Shown here in pieces: positions 1-9,021 of a stretch of DNA of 64,000 bases. The DNA lies in NCBI GenBank assembly GCA_003105035.1, contig PQAL01000037.1:69999-133998 (forward strand), written 5' to 3'. Each line of letters starts with the position of its first letter. The first letter of the stretch is position 1. This stretch comes from Anaerolineales bacterium (GTDB lineage: Bacteria > Chloroflexota > Anaerolineae > Anaerolineales > UBA4823). The notes beneath the pieces were generated by a model. The model was not told where the DNA came from. It searched no databases and saw nothing but the letters and a program-made list of their open reading frames with translations. A program made the position numbers and the translations under genes.

Positions 1-903
1 TGGTTCCTGGCTACACAGATCCATGACCAGGTTACAGCGCGGGCTAAAACGGCAACCAGGGGGAAGATCATCCAAGCGTGGAGGAACTCCTGGAATAGAG
101 ACAAGTTCCGCAGTGAGATTGTCAATATCTGGGAAGGCTTTCAATAATCGCTGGGTATATGGGTGTTTGGCCTCGTTATAGATTATGTCACTTGAGGCGT
201 ATTCCGCCACCTTTCCGCCGTACATCACCAGTACATCATCACATAACTCAGCCACCACACCCAGGTCATGCGTGACCAGGATCAAAGCCAGATTCAGCTC
301 ACGCTGCAGTTTCTTTAGCAGCTGGGTTATCTGGGCCTGGATCATCACATCTAGAGCGGTGGTTGGCTCATCTGCGATCAATATTTTAGGATTGCACGAT
401 AAAGCCATGGCAATAATTGCCCTCTGGCGCATCCCACCACTATACTGGTGAGGATATTGCTTAGCCCGTTCAGGGGCAATTCCAACCAAACTGAGTAGTT
501 CGCCAGTCCTTTCACGCGCTTCCCTTTTTGTTTTTACCTGTTTATGCTTCAGTAATGCCTCAACGATCTGGCTTTCAACCGTCCTCACAGGGTTGAGCGA
601 ATTCATCGCTCCCTGAAATACCATTGAAATTTCACCCCAGCGGACCTGACGCATTTGATCTTCGCTGATTTGAAGCAGATCGGTATGATTAAACAGAACC
701 TGACCGTCAATAATCCGCCCCTCATCGGGAAGCAACCGCATCAGTGCCAGGATGATGGTCGTCTTTCCACAACCACTTTCTCCGACGATCCCAAGCGAAC
801 AACCTGCCTCAAGCTTAAAACTAACCCTTTCAACCGCATTCAGGGCGGTATCCTCTTCGGTGAGGTAACAGATGGAGAGATTCTTGACATCCAGAATAGT
901 CAT
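1..903 (-). CDS. dppD: Peptide ABC transporter ATP-binding protein (DppD/OppD type), partial
   Basis: Cytoplasmic ATPase that would power peptide uptake through the adjacent permease. The start ATG is at 903 and the 3' end runs off the window. Translation shows Walker A GESGCGKT, the signature YSGGMRQR, Walker B ILIADEPT and the H-loop VTHD. Near the window edge is the Cys-rich GCRFSPRC segment typical of the oligopeptide/dipeptide ATPase C-terminal domain. Its ATG overlaps the TGA of the permease gene by 4 nt (ATGA), so the two are translationally coupled. The family call is secure, but the substrate (dipeptide, oligopeptide, nickel or other) cannot be told from sequence. Confidence 0.93.
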   Translation of the reverse strand, partial: MTILDVKNLSICYLTEEDTALNAVERVSFKLEAGCSLGIVGESGCGKTTIILALMRLLPDEGRIIDGQVLFNHTDLLQISEDQMRQVRWGEISMVFQGAMNSLNPVRTVESQIVEALLKHKQVKTKREARERTGELLSLVGIAPERAKQYPHQYSGGMRQRAIIAMALSCNPKILIADEPTTALDVMIQAQITQLLKKLQRELNLALILVTHDLGVVAELCDDVLVMYGGKVAEYASSDIIYNEAKHPYTQRLLKAFPDIDNLTAELVSIPGVPPRLDDLPPGCRFSPRCNLVMDLCSQEP

Positions 904-3032
904 TCAGATTTTCCCATCGCGGCAAAACCCTGGGGTTCTGGCTCACTGACTTTCAGTATGGATACCATCTTACGTGGATTGAAAAGGTGGTGGGTTTTTA
1001 ACCTCGGATTGAAGACTTCTTCAAGTGCAGTCCCAATCAAAACCAATGATAAACTAACCCATACAATGGCAAAACCGGGAGGCAACAGGAACCACCATGC
1101 CTGCTGGCTGATTCCCCTTGAAAAGGCAAAGTTCAGCATCATCCCCCAGCTCACTTTTGTGGGGTCCCCAAGCCCTAGAAATGCCAAGGAAGATTCAGCG
1201 ATGATGGCTGTGGAAATATCCAGGATCCCTTGGGCAAGGATTAGAGGCACCACCTGTGGCAATATATGACGGACGATAATCCGAAAATCACTACCCCCGA
1301 GAGCTCTGGCACGCAGGATATATTGGCGTTCTTTGATCGAGATAACTTGTGAGCGTACCAGTCGAGCCATGTAGGTCCAATATAGTAGCCCAATCACCAG
1401 AATGATCTTATCTAATCCACGTCCCCAAAAACTGATCACCACAAGCATGAGCGGTAGTGTTGGTATAACCATCAAGAAATCCACCAGCCGCATTGAAATT
1501 GAATCGGCATTACCACCAAAATAACCGGCTATCAAACCAACTGATGCTCCAATAATTAACGACATGAATGCGGCTGAAAAACCCACTATGAGAGAGGTTC
1601 TGGATCCGTAAATAAGCTGGGATAAGACATCCTTGCCGGCATCATCCGTTCCTAACAGATGTTCTGTATCTGGTGGAGTTAGTATATCTGTTGACTTTAC
1701 CCTTATTGAAGCCATTTCTGCTAATGAATAGGGAGCGATTAATGGGGTAAAAATAGCGGTAATTATCACGAATAGTAGCATCGCTACCCCTAGCATGGCC
1801 ATCGGCTTTCGTTTCAGAATTTTCCAAAAGGCTTTCATGCCACCCATAGTCGCCATTGGAAGACGCCAGACTAGCTTCAAAAGAGCACTGATCCATAAAG
1901 GCGTTTTTTTTATCCAGTTTTGGAATGATTTTGGGAAATGAGCCAGGCTTCCTATCAGATCCCGTATCCAATAGTATATACGTTTGAACAAGTTCTGATT
2001 TCTCTGCGTATAAATTGGAGTTTCAAGTTTAACACGTGGGTCAAGCCAGGTATAAACCATATCCGCCAGGAAATTTGCAGTTATGACAGCGACTGCCAGG
2101 ATCAGGAATGCGCCTTGCAGAACTGGATAATCTTGTTTTCCCACTGCATCAAAAATCAACCTACCAATACCCGGCCAGGAAAAGACAGTCTCAATTTGAA
2201 TCGCCCCGCCAACGATTAATGCCAGGTCGAGGGCAAGCAAAGTAACCATGGGCAGCATAGCATTTTTCATTGCATGGTCGCGTAGTATCTCAATAGTAGA
2301 GAGCCCTTTAGCTTTGGCAGCCAGGATGTAATCCTCGCTCAGCACTTCCATGACACTGCTACGCATGATCATCATGTAGGCGCTCATAAATCCAATCCCT
2401 AAAGCAATGGTGGGTAATATCAGGTGTTTAGCAACATCACCCCAATATACCAATCCATCTTGCGGCTTTAAACCCACTGTGACCATCATTCCCGTCGGCA
2501 GTTGTCCGCGCGCCAGGATCACTAGAATAATTCCAAAGAAAAAAGTTGGTATCGACCAGGTGAAAAGACCCCAAACTAAAATACTAAGGTCAATCTTGGA
2601 GCCGCGTTTGTAGGAGGCAATCACCCCTAAAATGGCACCCAAAACTATCGCAAACAACTGACCAGTAAATAAAAGCACCACAGTTTTCCATAAACGGTCA
2701 ACTAAAATATATTTCACTGGTAATCGGTTGGAAAAGGAGACTCCAAGATTACATTGAGCCAGGTTGCGAACATATGCAGTAAACTGGCTGTCCAATGCGC
2801 CTTTTATATCGCCCTGCATCAGCTTTTGGGTATCCAACCAAATGGGTTTATCCAGCCCGAATTGTTCCCTGATCATTCTCATGGTTTCGGGTTTCATCCT
2901 GCCAATTCCCAACAACGCCCGGGCAGGATCCCCTGGCAATATCCTGAACAGGTAGAAATTAAACACAATGACAATCAATAATGTAATAATTGCCAGACCA
3001 AATTTTCTTAATAAGTATCTACCGCGCTGCAT
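900..3032 (-). CDS. Fused ABC peptide permease (DppB-DppC in one chain)
   Basis: 710-residue membrane protein with two complete BPD_transp_1 permeases in tandem. Residues about 1-340 are DppB-like: an N-terminal TM, the FRILPGDPARALLG motif, and the EAA loop near AAKAKGLSTIEILRDHAMKNA. A basic amphipathic linker of about 60 residues follows. Residues about 400-700 are DppC-like, with an N-terminal TM and the EAA loop near RARALGGSDFRIIVRHILP. These subunits are normally separate proteins of about 310 and 290 residues. The reading frame is continuous, so this looks like a true fusion rather than a missed stop. It lies between the binding protein and the ATPase genes, as in dpp operons. Confidence 0.92.
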   Translation of the reverse strand: MQRGRYLLRKFGLAIITLLIVIVFNFYLFRILPGDPARALLGIGRMKPETMRMIREQFGLDKPIWLDTQKLMQGDIKGALDSQFTAYVRNLAQCNLGVSFSNRLPVKYILVDRLWKTVVLLFTGQLFAIVLGAILGVIASYKRGSKIDLSILVWGLFTWSIPTFFFGIILVILARGQLPTGMMVTVGLKPQDGLVYWGDVAKHLILPTIALGIGFMSAYMMIMRSSVMEVLSEDYILAAKAKGLSTIEILRDHAMKNAMLPMVTLLALDLALIVGGAIQIETVFSWPGIGRLIFDAVGKQDYPVLQGAFLILAVAVITANFLADMVYTWLDPRVKLETPIYTQRNQNLFKRIYYWIRDLIGSLAHFPKSFQNWIKKTPLWISALLKLVWRLPMATMGGMKAFWKILKRKPMAMLGVAMLLFVIITAIFTPLIAPYSLAEMASIRVKSTDILTPPDTEHLLGTDDAGKDVLSQLIYGSRTSLIVGFSAAFMSLIIGASVGLIAGYFGGNADSISMRLVDFLMVIPTLPLMLVVISFWGRGLDKIILVIGLLYWTYMARLVRSQVISIKERQYILRARALGGSDFRIIVRHILPQVVPLILAQGILDISTAIIAESSLAFLGLGDPTKVSWGMMLNFAFSRGISQQAWWFLLPPGFAIVWVSLSLVLIGTALEEVFNPRLKTHHLFNPRKMVSILKVSEPEPQGFAAMGKSE

Positions 3033-3051
3033 CGAGAATTCCAGGATGAGC

Positions 3052-3082
3052 CTGGTCGGTCAGGGTTTTCCTGACCGACCAG
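3052..3082. promoter_or_regulatory. Perfect 13-bp inverted repeat between dppA-like and permease genes
   Basis: Arms CTGGTCGGTCAGG and CCTGACCGACCAG are separated by 5 nt, in the 64-nt gap between the binding-protein stop and the permease start. In RNA this is a strong hairpin without a following U-run, so it may stabilise the upstream dppA message. The arm core GACCGACC also matches half of the TetR-like operator at 5556-5569, so a regulator site is an alternative. Confidence 0.6.
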
Positions 3083-3096
3083 CATAATGATATTTA

Positions 3097-4818
3097 TTAT
3101 TCGACTGGTTTAGCCTGAATAATTGACCATTTACCAAACAAATAGTTGGTATCGGGACTGAAACCAGTAAAGCGATCCGTGCGATACGCCGAAATCACGC
3201 TGTTATACAGCAATACAATCCAGGGTCGCTCGTTATAGATCTTTTCCTGCATCTGCTTGACGATATTGATCCGATCCTGCTTATTTAATGCCGTTCGTGA
3301 AGAGTTATAAAGTGTATCGTAATCTGCATTGCAATAGCCGGAATCATTCCAATAACCGATCTGGCCACAAGCAAATACTGTATTAAAGAAATCTGGATCC
3401 GGATCTCCACCCCATAACCAATAGGTGAGATCGTAGTCATAATCGGTAAATACCTTGGTTAATTGCGTGTTGTAATCCACAGTCTCGATATCGATCGTAA
3501 TACCTGCTTGAGCAAATCCATTCTTTATGATTTCAGCTAGACGGGCACTTGAAGCCTGGTTATCGATTAAGAATCGGTATTTCAGATCAGAGCCATCCGA
3601 CCATTCCCGCACGCCATCGCCATTTGTGTCTTTATACCCTGCCTCATCTAAGGTTTGATTAGCCTTGTCTATATCAAACGAGATAGTCTGAACATCACTG
3701 TTATGCCAATCTACCAATACCGGGGCAATATAAGTGGTCGCAGGAGTGTTGTAGCCCAGGAAAACAACATCATTGATTTGTTCACGATCAGTGGCATATT
3801 CCATGGCCTTGCGTACAGCCGGATCAGCCAGGCTTTTTGGCTGGGTGCCTATCTCATAGGAGTTGACAGTCAGCTCATGAATGCCCCACCCATTCCAGAT
3901 GACAACCTTTGTGTTTGGAGCAGCTTGCAATGTCTCAACAGCCGTCGCTGGAACAGTTTCGATGGCATCAATTTCACCTGCCTGATAAGCATTCACCATC
4001 GCATCTTCGTTGGCATATTGCTGGAAGATCAATTTGTCAATGGCAGGGACCGTACCCCAATAGTTTTCGTTCTTCTCCAGGATAAGATATTGATCGGGAA
4101 CCCACTCTACAAATTTATATGGGCCAGTACCAATCGTCGCATTTTCTTCTGTATAATTTGCCATCGAATCATGGTCGGTAATATTCCCCCACACACTCTT
4201 TGGAACAACAAATGAATATGACAATACATAATTCATATAGCTGATGGGAGTTTCTGTGGTGATTTGTAAGGTCGTAGCATCCAGAGCTTTTACTTCTTTA
4301 AATAGACCTGACCACATATAGGCGATACTGTTGAAGCCAACCTCATTCATCCAATTTAAGCTCCAGGCTATATCCCCAGCTGTGCACGGTGTTCCATCGT
4401 GGAAGGTTATCCCTGAACGGATTTTATAAGTCCAGACCAATCCAGAACTATCATTCGACCAGCTTTCGGCCAGACCTGGGATGAAAGTGCCATTGGATCC
4501 AAACTCAACAATAGAATCATATAACAAGCGGTAAACCATCCAGCCGGTTGCTTCAACTCCGAGATTGTTTCCATCCCAGATAACAGTTGTGCCAATGCGC
4601 AATTCTACAGGAGCTGCCGGGCCGGTCGTGGCTGTGGGTTGAGCAGTTGCAGTTGGTGCGCTCGTCGATGGTGGAACTGTATTGACTGGAGGGTTTGTTA
4701 TGGCTGGTGCAGAGGTGGTCACCGCTGTTTTTGTGCCCCCTGCACAGGCTGCCAGAAATGATGCAATTAAAATCATCGCAACGATGATATTGATATGCTT
4801 CCAAGTTTCTTTTTTCAT
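3097..4818 (-). CDS. Peptide ABC transporter substrate-binding lipoprotein
   Basis: 573-residue SBP_bac_5 family extracytoplasmic receptor. It has a lipoprotein signal with lipobox LAAC (Cys25), followed by a Thr/Pro/Ser-rich tether (residues about 30-75) as is common on Chloroflexota surface lipoproteins. The body starts near residue 78, and WDGNN and GTGPYKFVEW fit the SBP_bac_5 fold. The start ATG has AGGAG upstream (AGGAGAATTAGG before the ATG). It is the first structural gene of the transporter operon, followed by the fused permease and the ATPase. The ligand is probably a peptide but could be another SBP_5 substrate. Confidence 0.92.
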   Translation of the reverse strand: MKKETWKHINIIVAMILIASFLAACAGGTKTAVTTSAPAITNPPVNTVPPSTSAPTATAQPTATTGPAAPVELRIGTTVIWDGNNLGVEATGWMVYRLLYDSIVEFGSNGTFIPGLAESWSNDSSGLVWTYKIRSGITFHDGTPCTAGDIAWSLNWMNEVGFNSIAYMWSGLFKEVKALDATTLQITTETPISYMNYVLSYSFVVPKSVWGNITDHDSMANYTEENATIGTGPYKFVEWVPDQYLILEKNENYWGTVPAIDKLIFQQYANEDAMVNAYQAGEIDAIETVPATAVETLQAAPNTKVVIWNGWGIHELTVNSYEIGTQPKSLADPAVRKAMEYATDREQINDVVFLGYNTPATTYIAPVLVDWHNSDVQTISFDIDKANQTLDEAGYKDTNGDGVREWSDGSDLKYRFLIDNQASSARLAEIIKNGFAQAGITIDIETVDYNTQLTKVFTDYDYDLTYWLWGGDPDPDFFNTVFACGQIGYWNDSGYCNADYDTLYNSSRTALNKQDRINIVKQMQEKIYNERPWIVLLYNSVISAYRTDRFTGFSPDTNYLFGKWSIIQAKPVE

Positions 4819-4943
4819 CCTAATTCTCCTCTTCTTGGTTCTTTTATGGAATGATAATTTTCTTTGGATCCATTTTTAGACTGTTTTTACTCAAGGCCAC
4901 CTCCTTAATGTTGTACTGACCTAACTCAGCGTTATCCGTTATT

Positions 4944-5528
4944 TTAAATTTTCAACAATCTCATATAATCCAACAGTGATTCAATCGAACGGTCCAGCTC
5001 TGGTTTTGACTTGTTTACCCCATACAAGACCGAGATACCCAGCATGTTAGTAAATAAGAAGTTCGCCACGCTATCCTTATCAATATCCAGAGAGAATTCT
5101 CCCTTTTGAATACCTTCATCCAATAGCTCCGTGAGAAGCTCTACAAAACCGGCAAAACCTTTGTTCACTTCTTGCATTAAGTGCGGACGTTGATCATCTA
5201 GTTCAACCGAAAGGGTGATAAAAATACATCCGCCAGGGAAGTTTTCCGAGTCAATAAGATATCGATCTCGATAGTTTTTAATAATTTGGCAAATTTTTTG
5301 GGTAGGGCTGGATAGGTTCCGCACACCAAACAGGACCTTCTCACGCCAGGTTGCCTGAGCCTCAGTGAGTACTTGAAGGAAAAGATCCTCTTTGCTCGAA
5401 AAATAATTATAAAAACCGCCCTTGGATGTATGCGCAGCGGCTATGATTTCATTTACCCCCGTGTTTAAAAAACCATTTAGCGAAAATAACTTTTGCGATT
5501 CATGGATAATCGTTTCTTTAAGGGCCAT
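4944..5528 (-). CDS. TetR/AcrR family transcriptional regulator
   Basis: 194-residue repressor. The N-terminal TetR helix-turn-helix (residues about 8-55) includes GVNEIIAAAHTSKGGFYNYFSSKEDLF-like residues (key GGFYNYF). The C-terminal part resembles TetR_C_6/AcuR- and NemR-type ligand domains (GGCIFITLSVELD). It lies about 125 bp upstream of the substrate-binding lipoprotein on the same strand, with a palindromic operator just upstream of its own start. This suggests autoregulation and possibly control of the transporter. The effector is unknown. Confidence 0.9.
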   Translation of the reverse strand: MALKETIIHESQKLFSLNGFLNTGVNEIIAAAHTSKGGFYNYFSSKEDLFLQVLTEAQATWREKVLFGVRNLSSPTQKICQIIKNYRDRYLIDSENFPGGCIFITLSVELDDQRPHLMQEVNKGFAGFVELLTELLDEGIQKGEFSLDIDKDSVANFLFTNMLGISVLYGVNKSKPELDRSIESLLDYMRLLKI

Positions 5529-5555
5529 TATATTTATCCTTAGAACGCGAGAGAC

Positions 5556-5569
5556 AGACCGGTCGGTCT
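5556..5569. promoter_or_regulatory. Predicted TetR operator
   Basis: The inverted repeat AGACCG-GT-CGGTCT lies 28 nt upstream of the tetR start codon. AGACC/GGTCT arms are the common operator form for NemR/AcuR-like TetR repressors. The related half-site GACCGACC is found again in the hairpin at 3052-3082. Binding by the neighbouring protein is inferred from position and motif class. Confidence 0.65.
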
Positions 5570-5913
5570 TGATTTATATTATCGCAAATACTCTAATCAA
5601 AATCACGTAATAAATGTCACGTTCGTATTATGATGCGAATATTACAAGCTCAAGGAACAACTGAAGGTATGCAGTTATACATCTAGACCTGTTCCCCAAT
5701 ATGGATGAATGGATTTGATAATTTATGACCTACAGCAGCTGAATCACCCCATGTGATTGGTATGCTTGCATAGTTAAATCTGCGAATTATTAATTTAAAT
5801 TGGGCAGGTAAACTACTAACAAACGGGTTCTTGATCAACGCGAACTGCCATAATCACAATATGGATGTGTGTTCATGGCAACATGGACCCATAAGGGTGG
5901 TTTTATCTCTGCC

Positions 5914-6399
5914 TCAAGTAGTGGCCTTCATGACCAATGCACAATGATTTCCCGATTCGTGACACATCATTACCTTAATGAAATGCTCGACCGTCCCGTG
6001 TAAATTCCAGGGATAGAGCACATCGCCATCCCATTTTTCATCGGGCAATGAAGCCACGATTTGCCTGAGCTTGTCGTGCGCATTCTCATATTCAGTCCAA
6101 ACCTGTTCCAGAGCCCAGGCTTTTCGTAATTCAGCCGCTGGCCCGTTGTAGTCGTCATATTCTGCCTCACTGAAAATACAACAATACTCATCCCCTTTTG
6201 CATACGCTAGTAGCGAATGAGCTGCTTCCATATTCCATGCCCCAAGATGACCGAGAATATCCCGCACACGCCAGGCGTATTCATCTGTGTGGATAACGCG
6301 ATCAGGATCCAGATTGGAGAGCATAGCACGGGTTTCATGGTGTGTTTTATCAAGCAGGCTCAGCATTTGTTGGCGCGTTTTTTTAGCATTCGTTTGCAT
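5914..6399 (-). CDS. DinB/ClbS-like four-helix-bundle protein
   Basis: 161-residue protein of the DinB superfamily. The start follows a good ribosome site (GGAGG, about 6 nt spacing). The candidate metal-ligand His residues sit in the expected helices: HHET near residue 20, GHLGAW near residue 50 and H-hydrophobic-K near residue 138 (EHFIKVMMCHESG). Members include putative thiol-dependent transferases and the colibactin-resistance-like ClbS group, and this one cannot be assigned a substrate. It stands alone, with about 380 bp to TetR and over 500 bp to the next gene. Confidence 0.7.
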   Translation of the reverse strand: MQTNAKKTRQQMLSLLDKTHHETRAMLSNLDPDRVIHTDEYAWRVRDILGHLGAWNMEAAHSLLAYAKGDEYCCIFSEAEYDDYNGPAAELRKAWALEQVWTEYENAHDKLRQIVASLPDEKWDGDVLYPWNLHGTVEHFIKVMMCHESGNHCALVMKATT

Positions 6400-6542
6400 A
6401 AAAACCTCCAGGAATTAATTGATCCTATAGAATATTTCTTTTATATTATATAACCTGGTATATAAAATGTATGTCATCATTCGGATATATCCCCGAACCT
6501 TACGAAGTAATCCTATGGCATCCAATATTCAAACCATATAAT

Positions 6543-6567
6543 AAGGAAGGTTTTCGCTTCCTTTTTT
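6543..6567 (+). terminator. Rho-independent terminator-like hairpin
   Basis: Stem AAGGAAG/CTTCCTT with a 7-nt loop runs directly into TTTTT on the + strand. No + strand gene ends just before it in this window, so it may end a transcript not recognised here. The rest of 6400-6927 shows no ORF or other structure that I can support. Confidence 0.5.
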
Positions 6568-6927
6568 ATGCTCTGTGATTCAATATCCGAATCCTGCGCA
6601 AGCCAATAATACGTAGTAATTTCAGAATTACGTCCGGTAATACAACTATCATATGGCTGGTGGCCACCTGCTACGCAGATCACTTTGGGAAGATCAGCCG
6701 GTAATTGATTTAATAATGGTGGTTACTCATGTATTTATGCTATTCACAACTGACACTCCACAGATAAGTGAACATCGACATCCGATTGCTAAAGCATTTC
6801 CCAATAATTAAGAAAAACTGTGCTAGACTTAAAGAAATTCCTCCGAAAATCACCTATTTTTGGAAAAAACCTAGAAAATTGTCCAGAAGTTGAGTTCTGA
6901 AAATATACAAACTCTTTGGAGTTAAGA

Positions 6928-8061
6928 ATGAAAATCACACAGCTGGAAATTCACATCCTGCGTGCTCCGGATTATGGCCGCCCTCATTGGGTCAGCAACT
7001 TTATTGTTCCCCGGGCAAACGAGCTTTTAGTGCGGATGCGCACAGATCAGGGCATGGAGGGTTTTGGCCTGGCAACGAACTATACCCCAATGGATGCGGT
7101 GGTGAAAGCATTTCGCACTGGAATAAGCGACATGATCATCGGCCAAGATCCTCTCGCGCCAGAACAGCTATACCAACGGTTGTTCTCGCTTACCTCACAG
7201 CGGCTCGCCAGTGAAAAGAGCTGGTCGCGTGAGGCACTCGTGCGAATTTCTTCAGCTGTTGACCTTGCCGCTTGGGATATCGTTGGTAAGGTTTCTGGGT
7301 TGCCTCTTTATCGTCTGTTTGGCGGATATCGTAACCAGGTCCCGTGCTACGTGACCTGTGCATACTACCGTGATGGCAAAGATATAGTAGAGCTGCGCGA
7401 TGAAATCCAAAAGCTTAAGGAACAGGGTCACATGGGTTTTAAGGGCAAGGTAGGTGGTCTTCCTTTAGCCCAAGATATTGAACGTATGGCACTAATACGA
7501 GAAATCATTGGCGATGATCGCGACTTAATGATTGATGTCAATCGCGCCTGGGATCTGGATACAGCGATCGAGGCTGCCAAGCTACTTGAACCATTACATC
7601 CGCGCTGGCTTGAAGAACCTGTTCGCTGGGTAGATGATCGGCGTGAATTGAAGCTTCTGGCCATGCGCACACGTATTCCATTGTCCGCTGGCGAGAGTGA
7701 GCTCACCAGCTATGGCTGCCGCTCCATGATAGAAGAGCAGGCGATTCGTATTTTACAATTCGATTGTACAATGATAGGTGGATTTACAGAGGGGCGGAAA
7801 CTCGCGGGACTCTGTGAGCTGAACCATGTGCAGATCGCCCCACATCATGACTGTTTCATCCATGCGCAGCTTGTCGCTTCCAGCCCGGCCGGTTGTATTG
7901 TTGAATCTTTTCCTGATCCAGAGCGAGATCCGCTTCAGGCGGAACTATTCGAGAACCCACCGAATATTGCCAACGGCTGGTTGACCCTGAACGAAACACC
8001 GGGCCTTGGCCTAATTCTGTCTGAGGCCGCGGTCAGAAAATATGGTGAGCGCATTCTCTAG
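6928..8061 (+). CDS. Mandelate racemase/muconate lactonizing enzyme family protein (enolase superfamily)
   Basis: 377-residue protein. ATG 6928 is chosen over the upstream in-frame TTG at 6916 because GGAG lies 6 nt before the ATG. It has the enolase-superfamily capping domain (residues about 1-130) followed by a TIM barrel. Catalytic elements visible are KGKVGG (K-x-K type, about residue 170), DVNRAWD (metal Asp), LEEPVRW (metal Glu), SAGESE (metal Glu) and APHHD (His of the mandelate-racemase subgroup). It would abstract the alpha proton of a carboxylate substrate, typically a sugar acid dehydration or racemisation. The substrate is not deducible, and it has no operon partners. Confidence 0.9.
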   Translation: MKITQLEIHILRAPDYGRPHWVSNFIVPRANELLVRMRTDQGMEGFGLATNYTPMDAVVKAFRTGISDMIIGQDPLAPEQLYQRLFSLTSQRLASEKSWSREALVRISSAVDLAAWDIVGKVSGLPLYRLFGGYRNQVPCYVTCAYYRDGKDIVELRDEIQKLKEQGHMGFKGKVGGLPLAQDIERMALIREIIGDDRDLMIDVNRAWDLDTAIEAAKLLEPLHPRWLEEPVRWVDDRRELKLLAMRTRIPLSAGESELTSYGCRSMIEEQAIRILQFDCTMIGGFTEGRKLAGLCELNHVQIAPHHDCFIHAQLVASSPAGCIVESFPDPERDPLQAELFENPPNIANGWLTLNETPGLGLILSEAAVRKYGERIL

Positions 8062-8399
8062 ATGACAAACACACTCGATGAGTAAAAAGCAACCTACAGA
8101 CACGGTATGATTTGAGGTTGCCTTTGCCAAGAGAAAACAAGTGCCAACCAAAACGAGACATTTTACCTGTAGCAGAGGTAGATATCAAAGCATCTGTAAT
8201 ACAAGGCTTGGTGTTGATCTTATAAAAAGCGAACAGAATTAACACCCATTCGTGGATTGGCGCTTAACGTCTGATGCCATAACTTATTAATTTCACTAAG
8301 TTCTAATGCTTTGCATAGCAGTCGAATCTGCTAAAAAGGTAAGCTTCAGTTGCAGAATAATCAAGAATTATTCTTCTTTGAATGCTATAGAGCTAGACC
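8062..8399. other. Intergenic, no feature recognised
   Basis: This is the gap between the enolase-family gene and the structured block at 8.4 kb. Only short chance frames are present on either strand, and no tRNA, terminator or repeat is evident. It may contain the boundary between chromosome and mobile element, but no paired direct repeat was found by eye. Confidence 0.3.
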
Positions 8400-8409
8400 T
8401 AATGGGGTC

Positions 8410-8512
8410 ACCATCACCTGCCTTTAGGCGGGCCACCTGCCGTGCATTACGGCGGTGCCGCTTGCTGGCGGGACTCTAACCCGCGGCCTCTCCAGGGCGG
8501 TGGATATGATGA
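8410..8512 (-). other. GC-rich structured block next to recombinase (RNA-gene or intron remnant?)
   Basis: On the minus strand this block contains a hairpin with a 7-nt loop, GCGGG-TTAGAGT-CCCGC, that differs from a tRNA T-arm loop at one position. It is followed by further GC-rich inverted segments (GGCGG/CCGCC, GCCCGCC/GGCGGGC). It contrasts strongly with its AT-rich surroundings. No complete cloverleaf could be drawn. Possible origins are a decayed tRNA used as an attachment site or a group II intron fragment, and neither is established. Confidence 0.3.
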
Positions 8513-8736
8513 CAGAGGAAAGGGGAAAATAGCTGTCTATCGCGTCACAGATGTCACCATATCAACATAGAACTTGCTGCGCTCCTTGCTACCTGTTTCA
8601 GCATATCTGTATCAGAATTGCACCAGCCCTGTACTCACAATATTAAGCAAAGAGAGAAAATCTGCAACTCTTCACCAAAGGAAAAATGGTCACACTCTGT
8701 TCAATTTTTATTAACATGGATTGACCATGGAAAATC

Positions 8737-8773
8737 GGGACATTTGTCCCTATACACTCGGGACATCTGCCCA
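8737..8773 (+). promoter_or_regulatory. Tandem palindromic boxes, cluster 1 (candidate quorum operator)
   Basis: Box A GGGACATTTGTCCC is at 8737-8750. Box B GGGACATCTGCCCA is at 8760-8773, 23 bp centre to centre. The stretch following box B (ATCGACTTT, then an AT-rich TATACAAT about 25 nt on) mirrors the minus-strand arrangement after the cluster at 19.8 kb, so this promoter probably fires rightward. No ORF with a start codon lies downstream before the convergent recombinase gene. Confidence 0.65.
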
Positions 8774-8814
8774 TCGACTTTCGCCCATAGATAATATACA
8801 ATTGCATTAATAAA

Positions 8815-8990
8815 AAAAATAAACCCCTCTCCGTGCGGAGAAGGGCTTCTTTCAAGCTGCGGAGAGGGTGGGTATCCTCTCAGCGGAGCGCAAAGTCAAG
8901 CGAACTTTCCGGCTCTCGATCTGTTGAACTACCGATTTCAAAGAACAGTATTTCCCACCTTGTCGTAATCTACTACTAAAATTACTTATT
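8815..8990 (+). ncRNA. Candidate regulatory small RNA downstream of box cluster 1
   Basis: This ORF-free stretch follows the predicted rightward promoter. It can fold with CCCTCTCCG (from 8824) pairing CGGAGAGGG (near 8870), or locally as CTCCG-TG-CGGAG, so two mutually exclusive hairpins are possible. A further AAAGT/ACTTT stem-loop lies near 8891-8910. It reads toward the 3' end of the recombinase gene and could act as an antisense or trans-acting RNA. This is inferred from promoter-like boxes and structure only. Confidence 0.35.
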
Positions 8991-9021
8991 ACATAAAAGT
9001 GTTTGTCTTTAAGCCTGATAT

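Noticed and set aside
655..1269. Long + strand frame across the ATPase/permease genes
   Set aside because: It is antisense to two genes with clear domain motifs and has no family features of its own.
8880..8945. Possible tRNA on the minus strand (TAGTTCAACAGATCGAGAG resembles a D-arm, AAAGT/ACTTT an anticodon stem)
   Set aside because: The 7-nt loop lacks U33, no acceptor stem or T-arm can be paired, and no CCA-compatible end is present. It is kept only as part of the candidate small RNA.
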